A DNA stretch of 64,000 bases from Castellaniella hirudinis_A (GTDB lineage: Bacteria > Pseudomonadota > Gammaproteobacteria > Burkholderiales > Burkholderiaceae_B): NCBI RefSeq assembly GCF_047468865.1, contig NZ_JBLGTV010000016.1, forward strand, positions 6,206 through 70,205, given 5' to 3'. Position numbers and translations under genes: made by a program. Below are positions 41,278 to 48,492 of the stretch, piece by piece (position 1 is the first letter of the stretch; every line of letters starts with the position of its first letter). The notes under the pieces are model-generated. The model was not told where the DNA came from, did not search any database, and worked only from the letters and a program-made list of their open reading frames with translations.

Positions 41278-43206
41278 ATGCCCCTGCCCAAACCGCCCAG
41301 CCGACTGGGCGACACCGCCACACCGGATACCGCCGCGACGGCCGCCGTCGCCACCCCCGACGCCGCCCCGGCGGCCGCCGCGACACCCGCCCGCAGCGCC
41401 CCGGCGGCAACACCGGCGCCCGCCCGGGACACCCCGGCCGCCGCCCCGGCCAAGCGCGGCAAGCGGCCCATCGCCGCCATCCTGACGGCGCGCGCCAGCG
41501 TGCCGGCCACGCCGGCTACGCCAACAAGCGCCCCGGCGCCCGCGGCGGCGTCCGCTGCGCCGGCGGCCAAGCCGCGCACCGCTGCAACAACACCCGCTGC
41601 AACGGCACCCGCCGCAACGACGCCTGCCGCTGCAACGCCCGCCGCAACGTCCGCTCCCCCGGCGACACCCGCCCCCTCGGCAGCGCCCGCCGCCCGGCAG
41701 GCCGCCCCGGCCGCGACACCGCCGGCCGGGCGGCGCAAGACCGACACCGCGCAGGCAGCCGCCGCCCCGGCGGCCAAACCGCGCGCCAAGCGCCTGCCCG
41801 CCGCCCAGCGCAAACTTTTCGTGCTGGACACCAACGTCCTGCTACACGACCCCACGTCGCTGTTCCGCTTCGCCGAGCACGACGTCTTCCTGCCCATGAT
41901 CGTGCTGGAAGAACTGGATCACCAGAAAAAAGGCATGTCCGAGGTCGCCCGCAACGCGCGCCAGGTCAGCCGCTATCTGGATGAACTAATCGCCACGGCC
42001 GACCTGGCCAAGGGCGTGCGCCTGGACACCCTGGGCAACACCGACGCCCTGGGCGCGCTATACGTCCAGACCCGGCCCACCGACGCGCACCTGCCCGTCG
42101 AGCTGCCCATGGGCAAGGCCGACAACGTCATCCTCAGCATCGTCCACGGCCTGCGCCAGGAATCCCCGAAACGCGAAATCGTGCTGGTGTCCAAAGACAT
42201 CAACATGCGCCTGAAGGCCCGCGCACTGGGCCTGCCCGCCGAAGACTACCTGAACGACCATGTCCTGGACGATTCCGACCTGCTGTACGACGGCGTCATG
42301 CCCCTGCCGGAAAACTTCTGGATCAAGCACGGCAAGGACATCGAATCCTGGCAGCAGAACGGCCTGACCTGGTATCGCGTGCGCGGCCCCCTGTGCAGCC
42401 AGTTCAGCGTCAACGAATTCGTCTACTACGACGGCGACATGCCGCTGGCCGCCCAAGTGCACGAAGTCACCGGCAAGAGCGCCGTGCTGTCCACGCTGCG
42501 CGACTACAGCCACGCCAAGAACAGCGTCTGGGGCATCACGGCCCGCAACCGCGAACAAAATTTCGCGCTGAACCTGCTGATGGACCCCGACGTCGACTTC
42601 GTGTCCCTGCTGGGCCAGGCCGGCACAGGCAAGACCCTGCTGACACTGGCCAGCGGGCTGGCGCAAACCTTCGAGACCAAGCGCTACACCGAAATCATCA
42701 TCACCCGGGCCACCGTCCCGGTGGGCGACGACATCGGCTTCCTGCCCGGCACCGAGGAAGAAAAAATGCTGCCCTGGATGGGCGCGCTGGAAGACAATCT
42801 GGAAGTCCTGCACCAGGGCTCCGGCGGCCCCGTCAGCACCAACGGCAACGGCGGCGGCCAAGACTGGAGCAAGACCCCGGCCATGGATCTCATCCGTTCG
42901 CGCATCAAGGTCAAGTCCCTGAATTTCATGCGCGGGCGCACCTTTCTGAACAAGTTCCTGATCATCGACGAAGCCCAGAACCTGACCCCCAAGCAGATGA
43001 AAACCCTGATTACCCGGGCGGGGCCCGGCACCAAGATCGTCTGCCTGGGCAACATCGCCCAGATCGACACGCCTTACCTCACCGAAGGCAGCTCGGGGCT
43101 GACGTATGTGGTGGATCGCTTCAAGGGCTGGCCGCACGCCGGCCACATCACCCTGCAACGCGGCGAACGGTCCCGCCTGGCCGACTATGCCAGCGACGCG
43201 CTCTAG
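41278..43206 (+). CDS. PIN-PhoH fusion protein with long low-complexity N terminus
   Basis: This 642-residue protein has a PIN nuclease domain at about 179-330 (FVLDTNVLLHDP with D184, and VLEELDHQKKG). A PhoH ATPase domain lies at about 400-640 (Walker A GQAGTGKT at 445-452, Walker B FLIIDEAQ near 560-567). This is the PhoH2/YlaK architecture, linked to RNA cleavage and unwinding. Residues 1 to about 178 are almost only Ala, Pro and Thr with basic patches, and related proteins usually begin close to the PIN domain. Codon use there is as GC-rich as its neighbours, so I keep the upstream start, but a start nearer the PIN domain is not excluded. Confidence 0.9.
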   Translation: MPLPKPPSRLGDTATPDTAATAAVATPDAAPAAAATPARSAPAATPAPARDTPAAAPAKRGKRPIAAILTARASVPATPATPTSAPAPAAASAAPAAKPRTAATTPAATAPAATTPAAATPAATSAPPATPAPSAAPAARQAAPAATPPAGRRKTDTAQAAAAPAAKPRAKRLPAAQRKLFVLDTNVLLHDPTSLFRFAEHDVFLPMIVLEELDHQKKGMSEVARNARQVSRYLDELIATADLAKGVRLDTLGNTDALGALYVQTRPTDAHLPVELPMGKADNVILSIVHGLRQESPKREIVLVSKDINMRLKARALGLPAEDYLNDHVLDDSDLLYDGVMPLPENFWIKHGKDIESWQQNGLTWYRVRGPLCSQFSVNEFVYYDGDMPLAAQVHEVTGKSAVLSTLRDYSHAKNSVWGITARNREQNFALNLLMDPDVDFVSLLGQAGTGKTLLTLASGLAQTFETKRYTEIIITRATVPVGDDIGFLPGTEEEKMLPWMGALEDNLEVLHQGSGGPVSTNGNGGGQDWSKTPAMDLIRSRIKVKSLNFMRGRTFLNKFLIIDEAQNLTPKQMKTLITRAGPGTKIVCLGNIAQIDTPYLTEGSSGLTYVVDRFKGWPHAGHITLQRGERSRLADYASDAL

Positions 43207-43219
43207 GCCGGCGGCACCC

Positions 43220-44254
43220 TTGCGCCAGCCGCCGCAGGCCAGGACAGCCCATGACGAGCCGGCGGATACCAGCCGCCGGCCCCTGGCCTTCACCATGGGC
43301 GACGCGGCGGGCGTGGGGCCGGAACTGATTGCGCGCCTGTTCGCGCAAGGGCTGCCCCACCCGGCGGTGGTGTATGGCGACGCGGGCATCCTGGCGCGCA
43401 CCTGCCGGGCGCTGGGGACGGCCCTGCGGGTGCAGCCGCTGGATCAGCCCGGCGCGGGCACCACCGGCGGCGTCATCGGGGTGCTGAACCGCTGGCAGGC
43501 CCTGCCCCCCGACCTGCCCGCCGGGCGCGTGGATGCGCGGGCCGGGCGCGGGGCCTATGAATACCTGTGCCACGCCATCGACGACGCCCTCGCCGGGCGG
43601 CTGCGCGCCCTGGTGACGGCCCCCCTGCACAAGGGCGCCATGCATGCGGGGGGCATCGACTTCCCCGGCCACACGGAAATCCTGGCGGCGCGCACCGGCA
43701 CCGCCGACTACGCCATGATGCTGGCCAACGACGAGCTGCGCGTGCTGCTGGTCACGATCCACATCGCCCTGGCCGACGTCCCGGCGGCCATCGACCAGGC
43801 CGCCGAAACCCGCGCCATCGGGCTGGCCCACCTGGCCTGCCGGCAATCCGGCATCGACCGGCCGCGCATCGCGGTGGCGGGCCTGAATCCCCACGCGGGC
43901 GAAGGCGGCGTCTTCGGCGACGAAGAAGCCCGCCACATCGCCCCGGCCATCGCCCAGGCCCGCGCCCAGGGGCTGGAGGTCTCCGGCCCCTGGCCGGGCG
44001 ACACGGTGTTCATGCGGGCGCGCCAGGGCGAATTCGACATCGTCGTGGCCCAGTACCACGACCAGGGCCTGATCCCGGTCAAGTACCTGGGCCTGGACGA
44101 AGGCGTCAACGTCACGGTGGGCCTGCCCTTCGTGCGCACCAGCGTGGATCACGGCACGGCCTTCGACATCGCCGGCCAGGGCATCGCCGACCCGTCATCG
44201 TTGCGGGCCGCGCTGGCCATGGCGCTGAAAATGACCACGCGCCACCCGGGCTGA
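43220..44254 (+). CDS. pdxA: 4-hydroxythreonine-4-phosphate dehydrogenase, start uncertain
   Basis: PdxA oxidises 4-phosphohydroxythreonine in pyridoxal phosphate synthesis. Metal histidines are visible in FPGHTEIL, VTIHIALADV and VAQYHDQGLIPVKYLG, and RTSVDHGTAFDIAG is near the end. The family opening is present as LAFTMGDAAGVGPE (usually MGDPAGIGPE). In frame, only a TTG (43220, no clear ribosome-binding site) or the internal ATG (43295) can start it. An ATG at 43251 with AGGA in front and a family-like MTS opening is out of frame by one base, hinting at a frameshift. Length is 344 or 319 residues, against 329 in E. coli. Confidence 0.85.
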   Translation: MRQPPQARTAHDEPADTSRRPLAFTMGDAAGVGPELIARLFAQGLPHPAVVYGDAGILARTCRALGTALRVQPLDQPGAGTTGGVIGVLNRWQALPPDLPAGRVDARAGRGAYEYLCHAIDDALAGRLRALVTAPLHKGAMHAGGIDFPGHTEILAARTGTADYAMMLANDELRVLLVTIHIALADVPAAIDQAAETRAIGLAHLACRQSGIDRPRIAVAGLNPHAGEGGVFGDEEARHIAPAIAQARAQGLEVSGPWPGDTVFMRARQGEFDIVVAQYHDQGLIPVKYLGLDEGVNVTVGLPFVRTSVDHGTAFDIAGQGIADPSSLRAALAMALKMTTRHPG

Positions 44255-44301
44255 AAAAGCCGGCTGGCGGGCGCGCACGGCACAGGCGCGGCTACCGCCA
44301 G
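44255..44301 (-). terminator. Possible terminator after dnaB
   Basis: On the minus strand CTGGCGG (44301-44295) can pair with CCGCCAG (44270-44264), followed by CCGGC and five T (44258-44254). The loop is long (24 bases) and the T run short. It lies between the convergent ends of dnaB and pdxA, about 60 bases after the dnaB stop. Confidence 0.3.
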
Positions 44302-44360
44302 ACGGGGGCGGGCTTCCGGGATACCGTTCCCACTGCATCCAGGACACAAGGCCTTTCACG

Positions 44361-45731
44361 TTAAAACACAGGGGCCGCCGAAAAATTGAGAAACCGCGTG
44401 CTGGCGCCCTGAAAAGTCAGGCGCACCGTGCCGATGGGGCCATTGCGCTGCTTGCCGATGATGATCTCGGCCGTGCCTTTGTCCGGTGAATCCGGGTTGT
44501 AGACTTCGTCGCGGTAGATGAAGATGATCACGTCGGCGTCCTGCTCGATGGCCCCGGATTCGCGCAGGTCGCTCATGACGGGGCGCTTGTTGGGGCGCTG
44601 TTCCAGGCTGCGGTTCAATTGCGACAAGGCCACCATGGGGCAGTTGAGTTCCTTGGCCAGGCCCTTCAGGGACCGGCTGATCTCGGAGATTTCCGTGGCG
44701 CGGTTTTCCCCCCCGCTGCCGGACATCAACTGGATATAGTCGATGATGATCAGGCCCAGCTGGCCGCACTGGCGCGACAGCCGCCGGGCACGGGCGCGCA
44801 GCTCCATGGCGGTCAAGGCCGGGGTTTCATCAATGTAGATTTGCGCCTGTTCCACCTTTTGCACGGCGTGCGTCAGGCGCGGCCAGTCGTCCTGGTTCAG
44901 CTTGCCGGTGCGCATGCGGTGCTGATCCAGCATGCCCACCGAGCCGATCATGCGCATGGCCAGCTGCACCGCCCCCATTTCCATGGAGAACACCGCCACG
45001 GGCAGCCCCTGCTCGATGGCGACGTGCTCGCCGATATTCATGGAAAAAGACGTCTTCCCCATGGACGGGCGGCCCGCCACGATGACCAGGTCGCCCGGCT
45101 GCAGGCCCGAGGTCATGCGATCCAGATCTTCGAAGCCGGTGGGCACCCCGGTGATGTCGGAATCCCCTTCGCGGTGATAGAGCTCGTCGATGCGCTCGAC
45201 CACCTGGGCCAGCAGGGGACGGATTTCCTGGAACCCGGCCATGCCGCGCGCGCCTTCCTGGGCGATCTGGAATACTCGGGACTCGGCCTCGTCCAGGATC
45301 TGGCGGGCTTCCTTGCCCTGCGGATTGAAGGCGGCCTCGGAGATTTCGTCGGCAATCGACACCAGCTTGCGCAGCATGGCGCGTTCACGCACGATCTCGG
45401 CATAGCGGCGAATATTGGCCGCCGACGGGGTATTGTGCGCCAGGGCGTTCAGATAGGCCAGGCCGCCGGTGTCGTCGGCCTTGCCCGACGAGCTCAGGGA
45501 TTCGAACACCGTAATCACGTCGGCCGGGCGCGACAGGCTGATCAGACGCGCGATATGCTGCCAGATCAGCCGATGGTCGAAGCGGTAGAAATCGTCTTCG
45601 ACCAGGACATCGGCGATGCGGTCGAAGGCGGCGTTGTCCAGCAGCAGCCCGCCCAGCACCGATTGCTCGGCCTCGATGGAATGCGGCGGCACCCGTAAAT
45701 AATCCAACTGCGTATCGGCTTTGGTTTCCAC
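44361..45731 (-). CDS. dnaB: Replicative DNA helicase
   Basis: This 456-residue DnaB has an N-terminal helical domain at about 10-115, a linker, and a RecA-like ATPase domain with Walker A GRPSMGKT at 220-227. LGLIIIDYIQLMSG near 330-343 is Walker B. SQLNRSLEQRPNKRPVMSDLRESG carries the DnaB family motif H4. It unwinds DNA at the replication fork as a hexamer and binds the tau subunit and DnaG. It follows the rpsF-priB-rpsR-rplI operon but is separated from it by a strong terminator. Confidence 0.96.
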   Translation of the reverse strand: METKADTQLDYLRVPPHSIEAEQSVLGGLLLDNAAFDRIADVLVEDDFYRFDHRLIWQHIARLISLSRPADVITVFESLSSSGKADDTGGLAYLNALAHNTPSAANIRRYAEIVRERAMLRKLVSIADEISEAAFNPQGKEARQILDEAESRVFQIAQEGARGMAGFQEIRPLLAQVVERIDELYHREGDSDITGVPTGFEDLDRMTSGLQPGDLVIVAGRPSMGKTSFSMNIGEHVAIEQGLPVAVFSMEMGAVQLAMRMIGSVGMLDQHRMRTGKLNQDDWPRLTHAVQKVEQAQIYIDETPALTAMELRARARRLSRQCGQLGLIIIDYIQLMSGSGGENRATEISEISRSLKGLAKELNCPMVALSQLNRSLEQRPNKRPVMSDLRESGAIEQDADVIIFIYRDEVYNPDSPDKGTAEIIIGKQRNGPIGTVRLTFQGASTRFLNFSAAPVF

Positions 45732-45751
45732 CCCGAGTGTCCTTCAAAACG

Positions 45752-45783
45752 AAAAAAGGGCCGACGACATGCCGGCCCTTTTA
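45752..45783 (-). terminator. Rho-independent terminator of the rpsF-priB-rpsR-rplI operon
   Basis: A perfect ten-base stem pairs 45754-45763 with 45773-45782 around a nine-base loop. Its GC core is GGGCCG/CGGCCC with A/T flanks. Read on the minus strand it ends in six T, a good intrinsic terminator 108 bases after rplI. The stem has A4/T4 flanks, so it could also act on the plus strand. dnaB starts 21 bases further on. Confidence 0.75.
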
Positions 45784-45890
45784 TCCTACCCCGCCCGATT
45801 GCGGCGGGGCAATGCGGCACCGCCGCCCGCCTGGCCGAACCGAAGCCCGGGCTTCGGCGCAAGGCGGGGCCCCGGACGCCGATGCGGCGA

Positions 45891-46346
45891 TTACGCCATT
45901 TCGCCCTGCACCGTGAGCGTGACATCGGCCACCACGTCGGCGTGCAGCGCAACCTGCAGGGGGAACTCGCCCACGGCCTTGATGGCGCCGTCGGGCATGT
46001 GGACTTGACCTTTGTGCACATCGGCAAAGCCGGCGGCCTGCAAGGCCTTGGCGACGTCCATGTTGGTGACCGAGCCGAACAGGCGGCCGTCGACACCGGC
46101 CTTCTGGCCGATGACCAGGGCGAAACCATGGAGTTTTTCGGACAAGGCCTGGGCGGCGGCCAGTTTTTCGGCCTGCAGTTTTTCGAGCTCGGCACGGCGA
46201 GCTTCGAATTCTTTCAGGGCGGCGTCAGTGGCGCGGCGGGCGATCTTCTTGGGGATCAGGAAATTGCGGGCGTAGCCATCGCGCACGCGCACGACATCGC
46301 CCAGGTTGCCGAGATTGGCGACTTTTTCAAGCAGAATGATTTGCAT
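45891..46346 (-). CDS. rplI: 50S ribosomal protein bL9
   Basis: This 151-residue protein has the N-terminal rRNA-binding domain (MQIILLEKVANLGNLGDVVRVRDGYARNFLIP split by the conserved G-x-VV-x-V-x-GYARN-x-L signature). A long connecting helix (about 40-75) and a C-terminal domain ending in VTLTVQGEMA follow. The length is normal for bL9. It lies 17 bases after rpsR and closes the S6-PriB-S18-L9 operon. Confidence 0.97.
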   Translation of the reverse strand: MQIILLEKVANLGNLGDVVRVRDGYARNFLIPKKIARRATDAALKEFEARRAELEKLQAEKLAAAQALSEKLHGFALVIGQKAGVDGRLFGSVTNMDVAKALQAAGFADVHKGQVHMPDGAIKAVGEFPLQVALHADVVADVTLTVQGEMA

Positions 46347-46363
46347 GACGATTGACCCCTGGC

Positions 46364-46636
46364 TTAGTTGTGGTTGTCGGTGTACGGCAACAGGGCCAGG
46401 AAGCGGGCGCGCTTGATGGCCGTATCCAGCTGGCGCTGGTAGTGTGCCTTGGTGCCGGTCAGGCGGGCCGGGATGATCTTGCCGTTTTCCTGGATGAAAT
46501 CACGCAGGGTGTCGAGATCCTTGTAGTCGATTTCCTCGACCTTGGCGACGGTGAAACGGCAGAATTTGCGACGTTTGAACAACGGGTTCTGTTGTCCGAA
46601 TTTACGTTTTTCTTTGGACTTTTTGAAGTAAGCCAT
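46364..46636 (-). CDS. rpsR: 30S ribosomal protein bS18
   Basis: This 90-residue protein starts MAYFKKSKEKRKFGQQNPLF, with the basic N terminus and the YKDLDTLRDFI, GKIIPARLTGTKAHYQRQL signature of bS18. It binds 16S rRNA as a partner of S6. I chose the ATG at 46636; a longer open frame upstream overlaps priB in another frame. A single cysteine (FCRF) is present rather than a zinc-binding set. Confidence 0.96.
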   Translation of the reverse strand: MAYFKKSKEKRKFGQQNPLFKRRKFCRFTVAKVEEIDYKDLDTLRDFIQENGKIIPARLTGTKAHYQRQLDTAIKRARFLALLPYTDNHN

Positions 46637-46679
46637 GATAGTTAGACCTTTGTCTGGTTCCGGGCCGGGCCCGGCGGGT

Positions 46680-46976
46680 TCATTCAGTTGCCTGCACAAG
46701 CTGCTGGATATGCAATACCAGCCGATCCGATCCTTGACGCTGCGGGGCCAGAAAACCGACCATCCGCACCTGGCTGCCCACGGGCTTTCCGGCCAGTTCC
46801 AAGGCCACGTCGCCCAGGGCGACTGCCTTGAATTCCATCGAGACCCGGCGTTCGAGGCCGGCTTCGATGACCTGGGATTCATGGGCCAGCGGCAGGCGCA
46901 GCACAGGCAGGCCAGCCGGCGTGTGGCGCATGGGCGGAATCTCCAGCAATCGCACAGCCAGTTCGACGCGGTTCAC
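46680..46976 (-). CDS. priB: Primosomal replication protein N
   Basis: This 98-residue single OB-fold protein starts MNRVELAVRLLEIPPMRHTP. Central strands (MEFKAVALGDVALEL) and QVRMVGFLAPQRQGSDRLVLHIQQL complete the fold. PriB binds single-stranded DNA and stabilises PriA-DNA complexes in replication restart. Its place between rpsF and rpsR is the conserved one in Beta- and Gammaproteobacteria. Confidence 0.93.
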   Translation of the reverse strand: MNRVELAVRLLEIPPMRHTPAGLPVLRLPLAHESQVIEAGLERRVSMEFKAVALGDVALELAGKPVGSQVRMVGFLAPQRQGSDRLVLHIQQLVQATE

Positions 46977-46995
46977 GGATCGCGCGCGCGCCGGA

Positions 46996-47367
46996 TCAAG
47001 CAGCGTTCGAGGACTCGGCGGTGGAAGCCTTGCGGGCTTCTTCGCGTTCGACCGACTTCATCATCAGCGACGGTTCGGTGTGGGCGTGCTTGGTCTTGAT
47101 GAACAAGTGGCGCAGGATGGCGTCGTTATAGCGGAACGCGTGTTCGAGTTCGTCCAGGGCGGCCTGGTTGCACTCGATGTTGAAGCACACGTAGTGGGCC
47201 TTGACGAGCTTCTGAATGGGATAGGCCAGCTGGCGGCGGCCCCAGTCTTCGACCCGGTGAATCTGGCCGCCGTGGGTGGTGACCGTGGCGGAATAGCGCT
47301 CGATCATGGCGGGCACTTGCTCGCTTTGATCGGGATGCACAATAAACACTACTTCGTAGTGACGCAT
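46996..47367 (-). CDS. rpsF: 30S ribosomal protein bS6
   Basis: This 123-residue protein starts MRHYEVVFIVHPDQSEQVP and has the RVEDWGRRQLAYPI and KAHYVCFNIE segments of bS6, followed by a charged tail. It assembles with S18 on 16S rRNA. I chose the ATG at 47367, the family start. A preceding leader of about 97 bases contains a hairpin that could serve S6:S18 feedback control. Confidence 0.96.
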   Translation of the reverse strand: MRHYEVVFIVHPDQSEQVPAMIERYSATVTTHGGQIHRVEDWGRRQLAYPIQKLVKAHYVCFNIECNQAALDELEHAFRYNDAILRHLFIKTKHAHTEPSLMMKSVEREEARKASTAESSNAA

Positions 47368-47423
47368 GAATGACTCCTTGTGGATATCTGCGATGTTGAC
47401 AGACAGCCCGCCAAAACCCCGCC

Positions 47424-47478
47424 TATGGAAAACCCCATAAAACAAAATCTGGTCGGGCAAGTAACCAAGCAGTGTAGC
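47424..47478 (-). promoter_or_regulatory. rpsF operon promoter and leader hairpin
   Basis: On the minus strand TACACT (47476-47471) is preceded by TG at the extended -10 position, so transcription should start near 47464. The leader then contains the inverted repeat TATGG/CCATA (47439-47435 and 47428-47424) with a six-base loop, followed by GGCGGGG and GGCGGGC blocks. Position and size fit the S6:S18-binding leader known upstream of rpsF in many bacteria, but I cannot confirm its consensus. Confidence 0.45.
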
Positions 47479-47682
47479 ACGAATCTTGTATTTATGGGAA
47501 ACCCCAACCCACTCACAGCCAGCCCGGCCGGCACACGCCTGATTGAGGGGCCGGCTATGCACCGCCCCGGAATTGGGCGCGTGCCGGATGCCGGATGCTA
47601 GGTGCCGGGAGCGCCTGGTGACTCCGGCGCCGCCAGCACCGCGGCCCGCCGCATCGGCGGGGGGCCGCGACGGCGCAGTGCG
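47479..47682. other. Gene-free stretch between folE2 and the rpsF promoter
   Basis: I see no gene here. A strong GC hairpin (CGCGGCCC at 47640-47647 against GGGCCGCG at 47662-47669, with further pairing inside) lies just after folE2 but lacks a T run. Short GTGCCGG/TGCCGGA tandem repeats lie at about 47581-47609. The stretch next to the rpsF promoter is AT-richer. Confidence 0.6.
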
Positions 47683-48492
47683 TTAACGGCTGCGCACCAC
47701 CGCGTAGGCGGAATGATTATGGATGGATTCGAAGTTCTCGGCTTCGACCTCGAAGCCCTCCACCCCCGGCAAGGCCCGCAGCATCACGGCCACGTCGCGC
47801 ACCAGATCTTCGACGAATTTCGGGTTTTCGTAGGCGCGTTCCGTGACGAATTTTTCGTCCGCGCGCTTCAGAAGCCCCCAGAGTTCGCACGAGGCCTGGG
47901 CTTCGATGCGGGGAATCAAATCATCCAGGACGGGTGCCTGGTCTGCCGCACACTGCAGGCGCACCGTCACGTGTGAGCGCTGGTTGTGCGCCCCGTATTC
48001 GGAAATCGCCTTGGAGCATGGGCACAGGCTGGTGACCGGCACCTGCACCTGCAGGGAAAAGGACGGCTGCTCTCCCTGGCGCACCCGCACCGACCAGCGC
48101 ACCTGGTAATCCAGCAGGCTGCGCACGCCGGTGACCGGGGCGGCCTTGTCCAGGAAATAAGGAAAGCTGGCCGCGACATCGCCCGCGTCGGCCTGCAGCA
48201 GCGCCAGCATGTCCTGCGCCATAGCCGCCATCGAGGCGGGCGTCATGGGCTGGCCGCGATGGGTTTCCAGCAAGGCAATGAAACGCGACATGTGGGTGCC
48301 TTTTTCCTCCGGCGGCAAGGCGACTGTCATCTCCCAGTCGGCGATCGTGGCCTGGGGCTGGCCCGCCCCCGCCACCACCAGGGGATGGCGCACCCCGCGC
48401 ACCCCCACGCGCTGGATGGCGATATGCCGGGTGTCGGCACTGCTTTGCACATCCGGCATCGCCACAGCGACCGAATCGAGCACGGTATTCAT
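47683..48492 (-). CDS. folE2: GTP cyclohydrolase I type 2 (FolE2)
   Basis: This 269-residue enzyme makes 7,8-dihydroneopterin triphosphate from GTP, the first step of folate and queuosine synthesis. The signature VPVTSLCPCSKAISEYGAHN near residues 150-169 carries the metal-binding cysteine of type IB enzymes. ESIHNHSAYAVV is at the C terminus. FolE2 can work with metals other than zinc. No Zur-like box is visible; its start overlaps the dxs stop (ATGA at 48489-48492), so it is expressed with dxs. Confidence 0.94.
   Translation of the reverse strand: MNTVLDSVAVAMPDVQSSADTRHIAIQRVGVRGVRHPLVVAGAGQPQATIADWEMTVALPPEEKGTHMSRFIALLETHRGQPMTPASMAAMAQDMLALLQADAGDVAASFPYFLDKAAPVTGVRSLLDYQVRWSVRVRQGEQPSFSLQVQVPVTSLCPCSKAISEYGAHNQRSHVTVRLQCAADQAPVLDDLIPRIEAQASCELWGLLKRADEKFVTERAYENPKFVEDLVRDVAVMLRALPGVEGFEVEAENFESIHNHSAYAVVRSR

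Noticed and set aside
41256..41897. Ala/Gly-rich antisense frame opposite the PIN-PhoH head
   Set aside because: It is the complement of the low-complexity repeat and has no start signal or domain.
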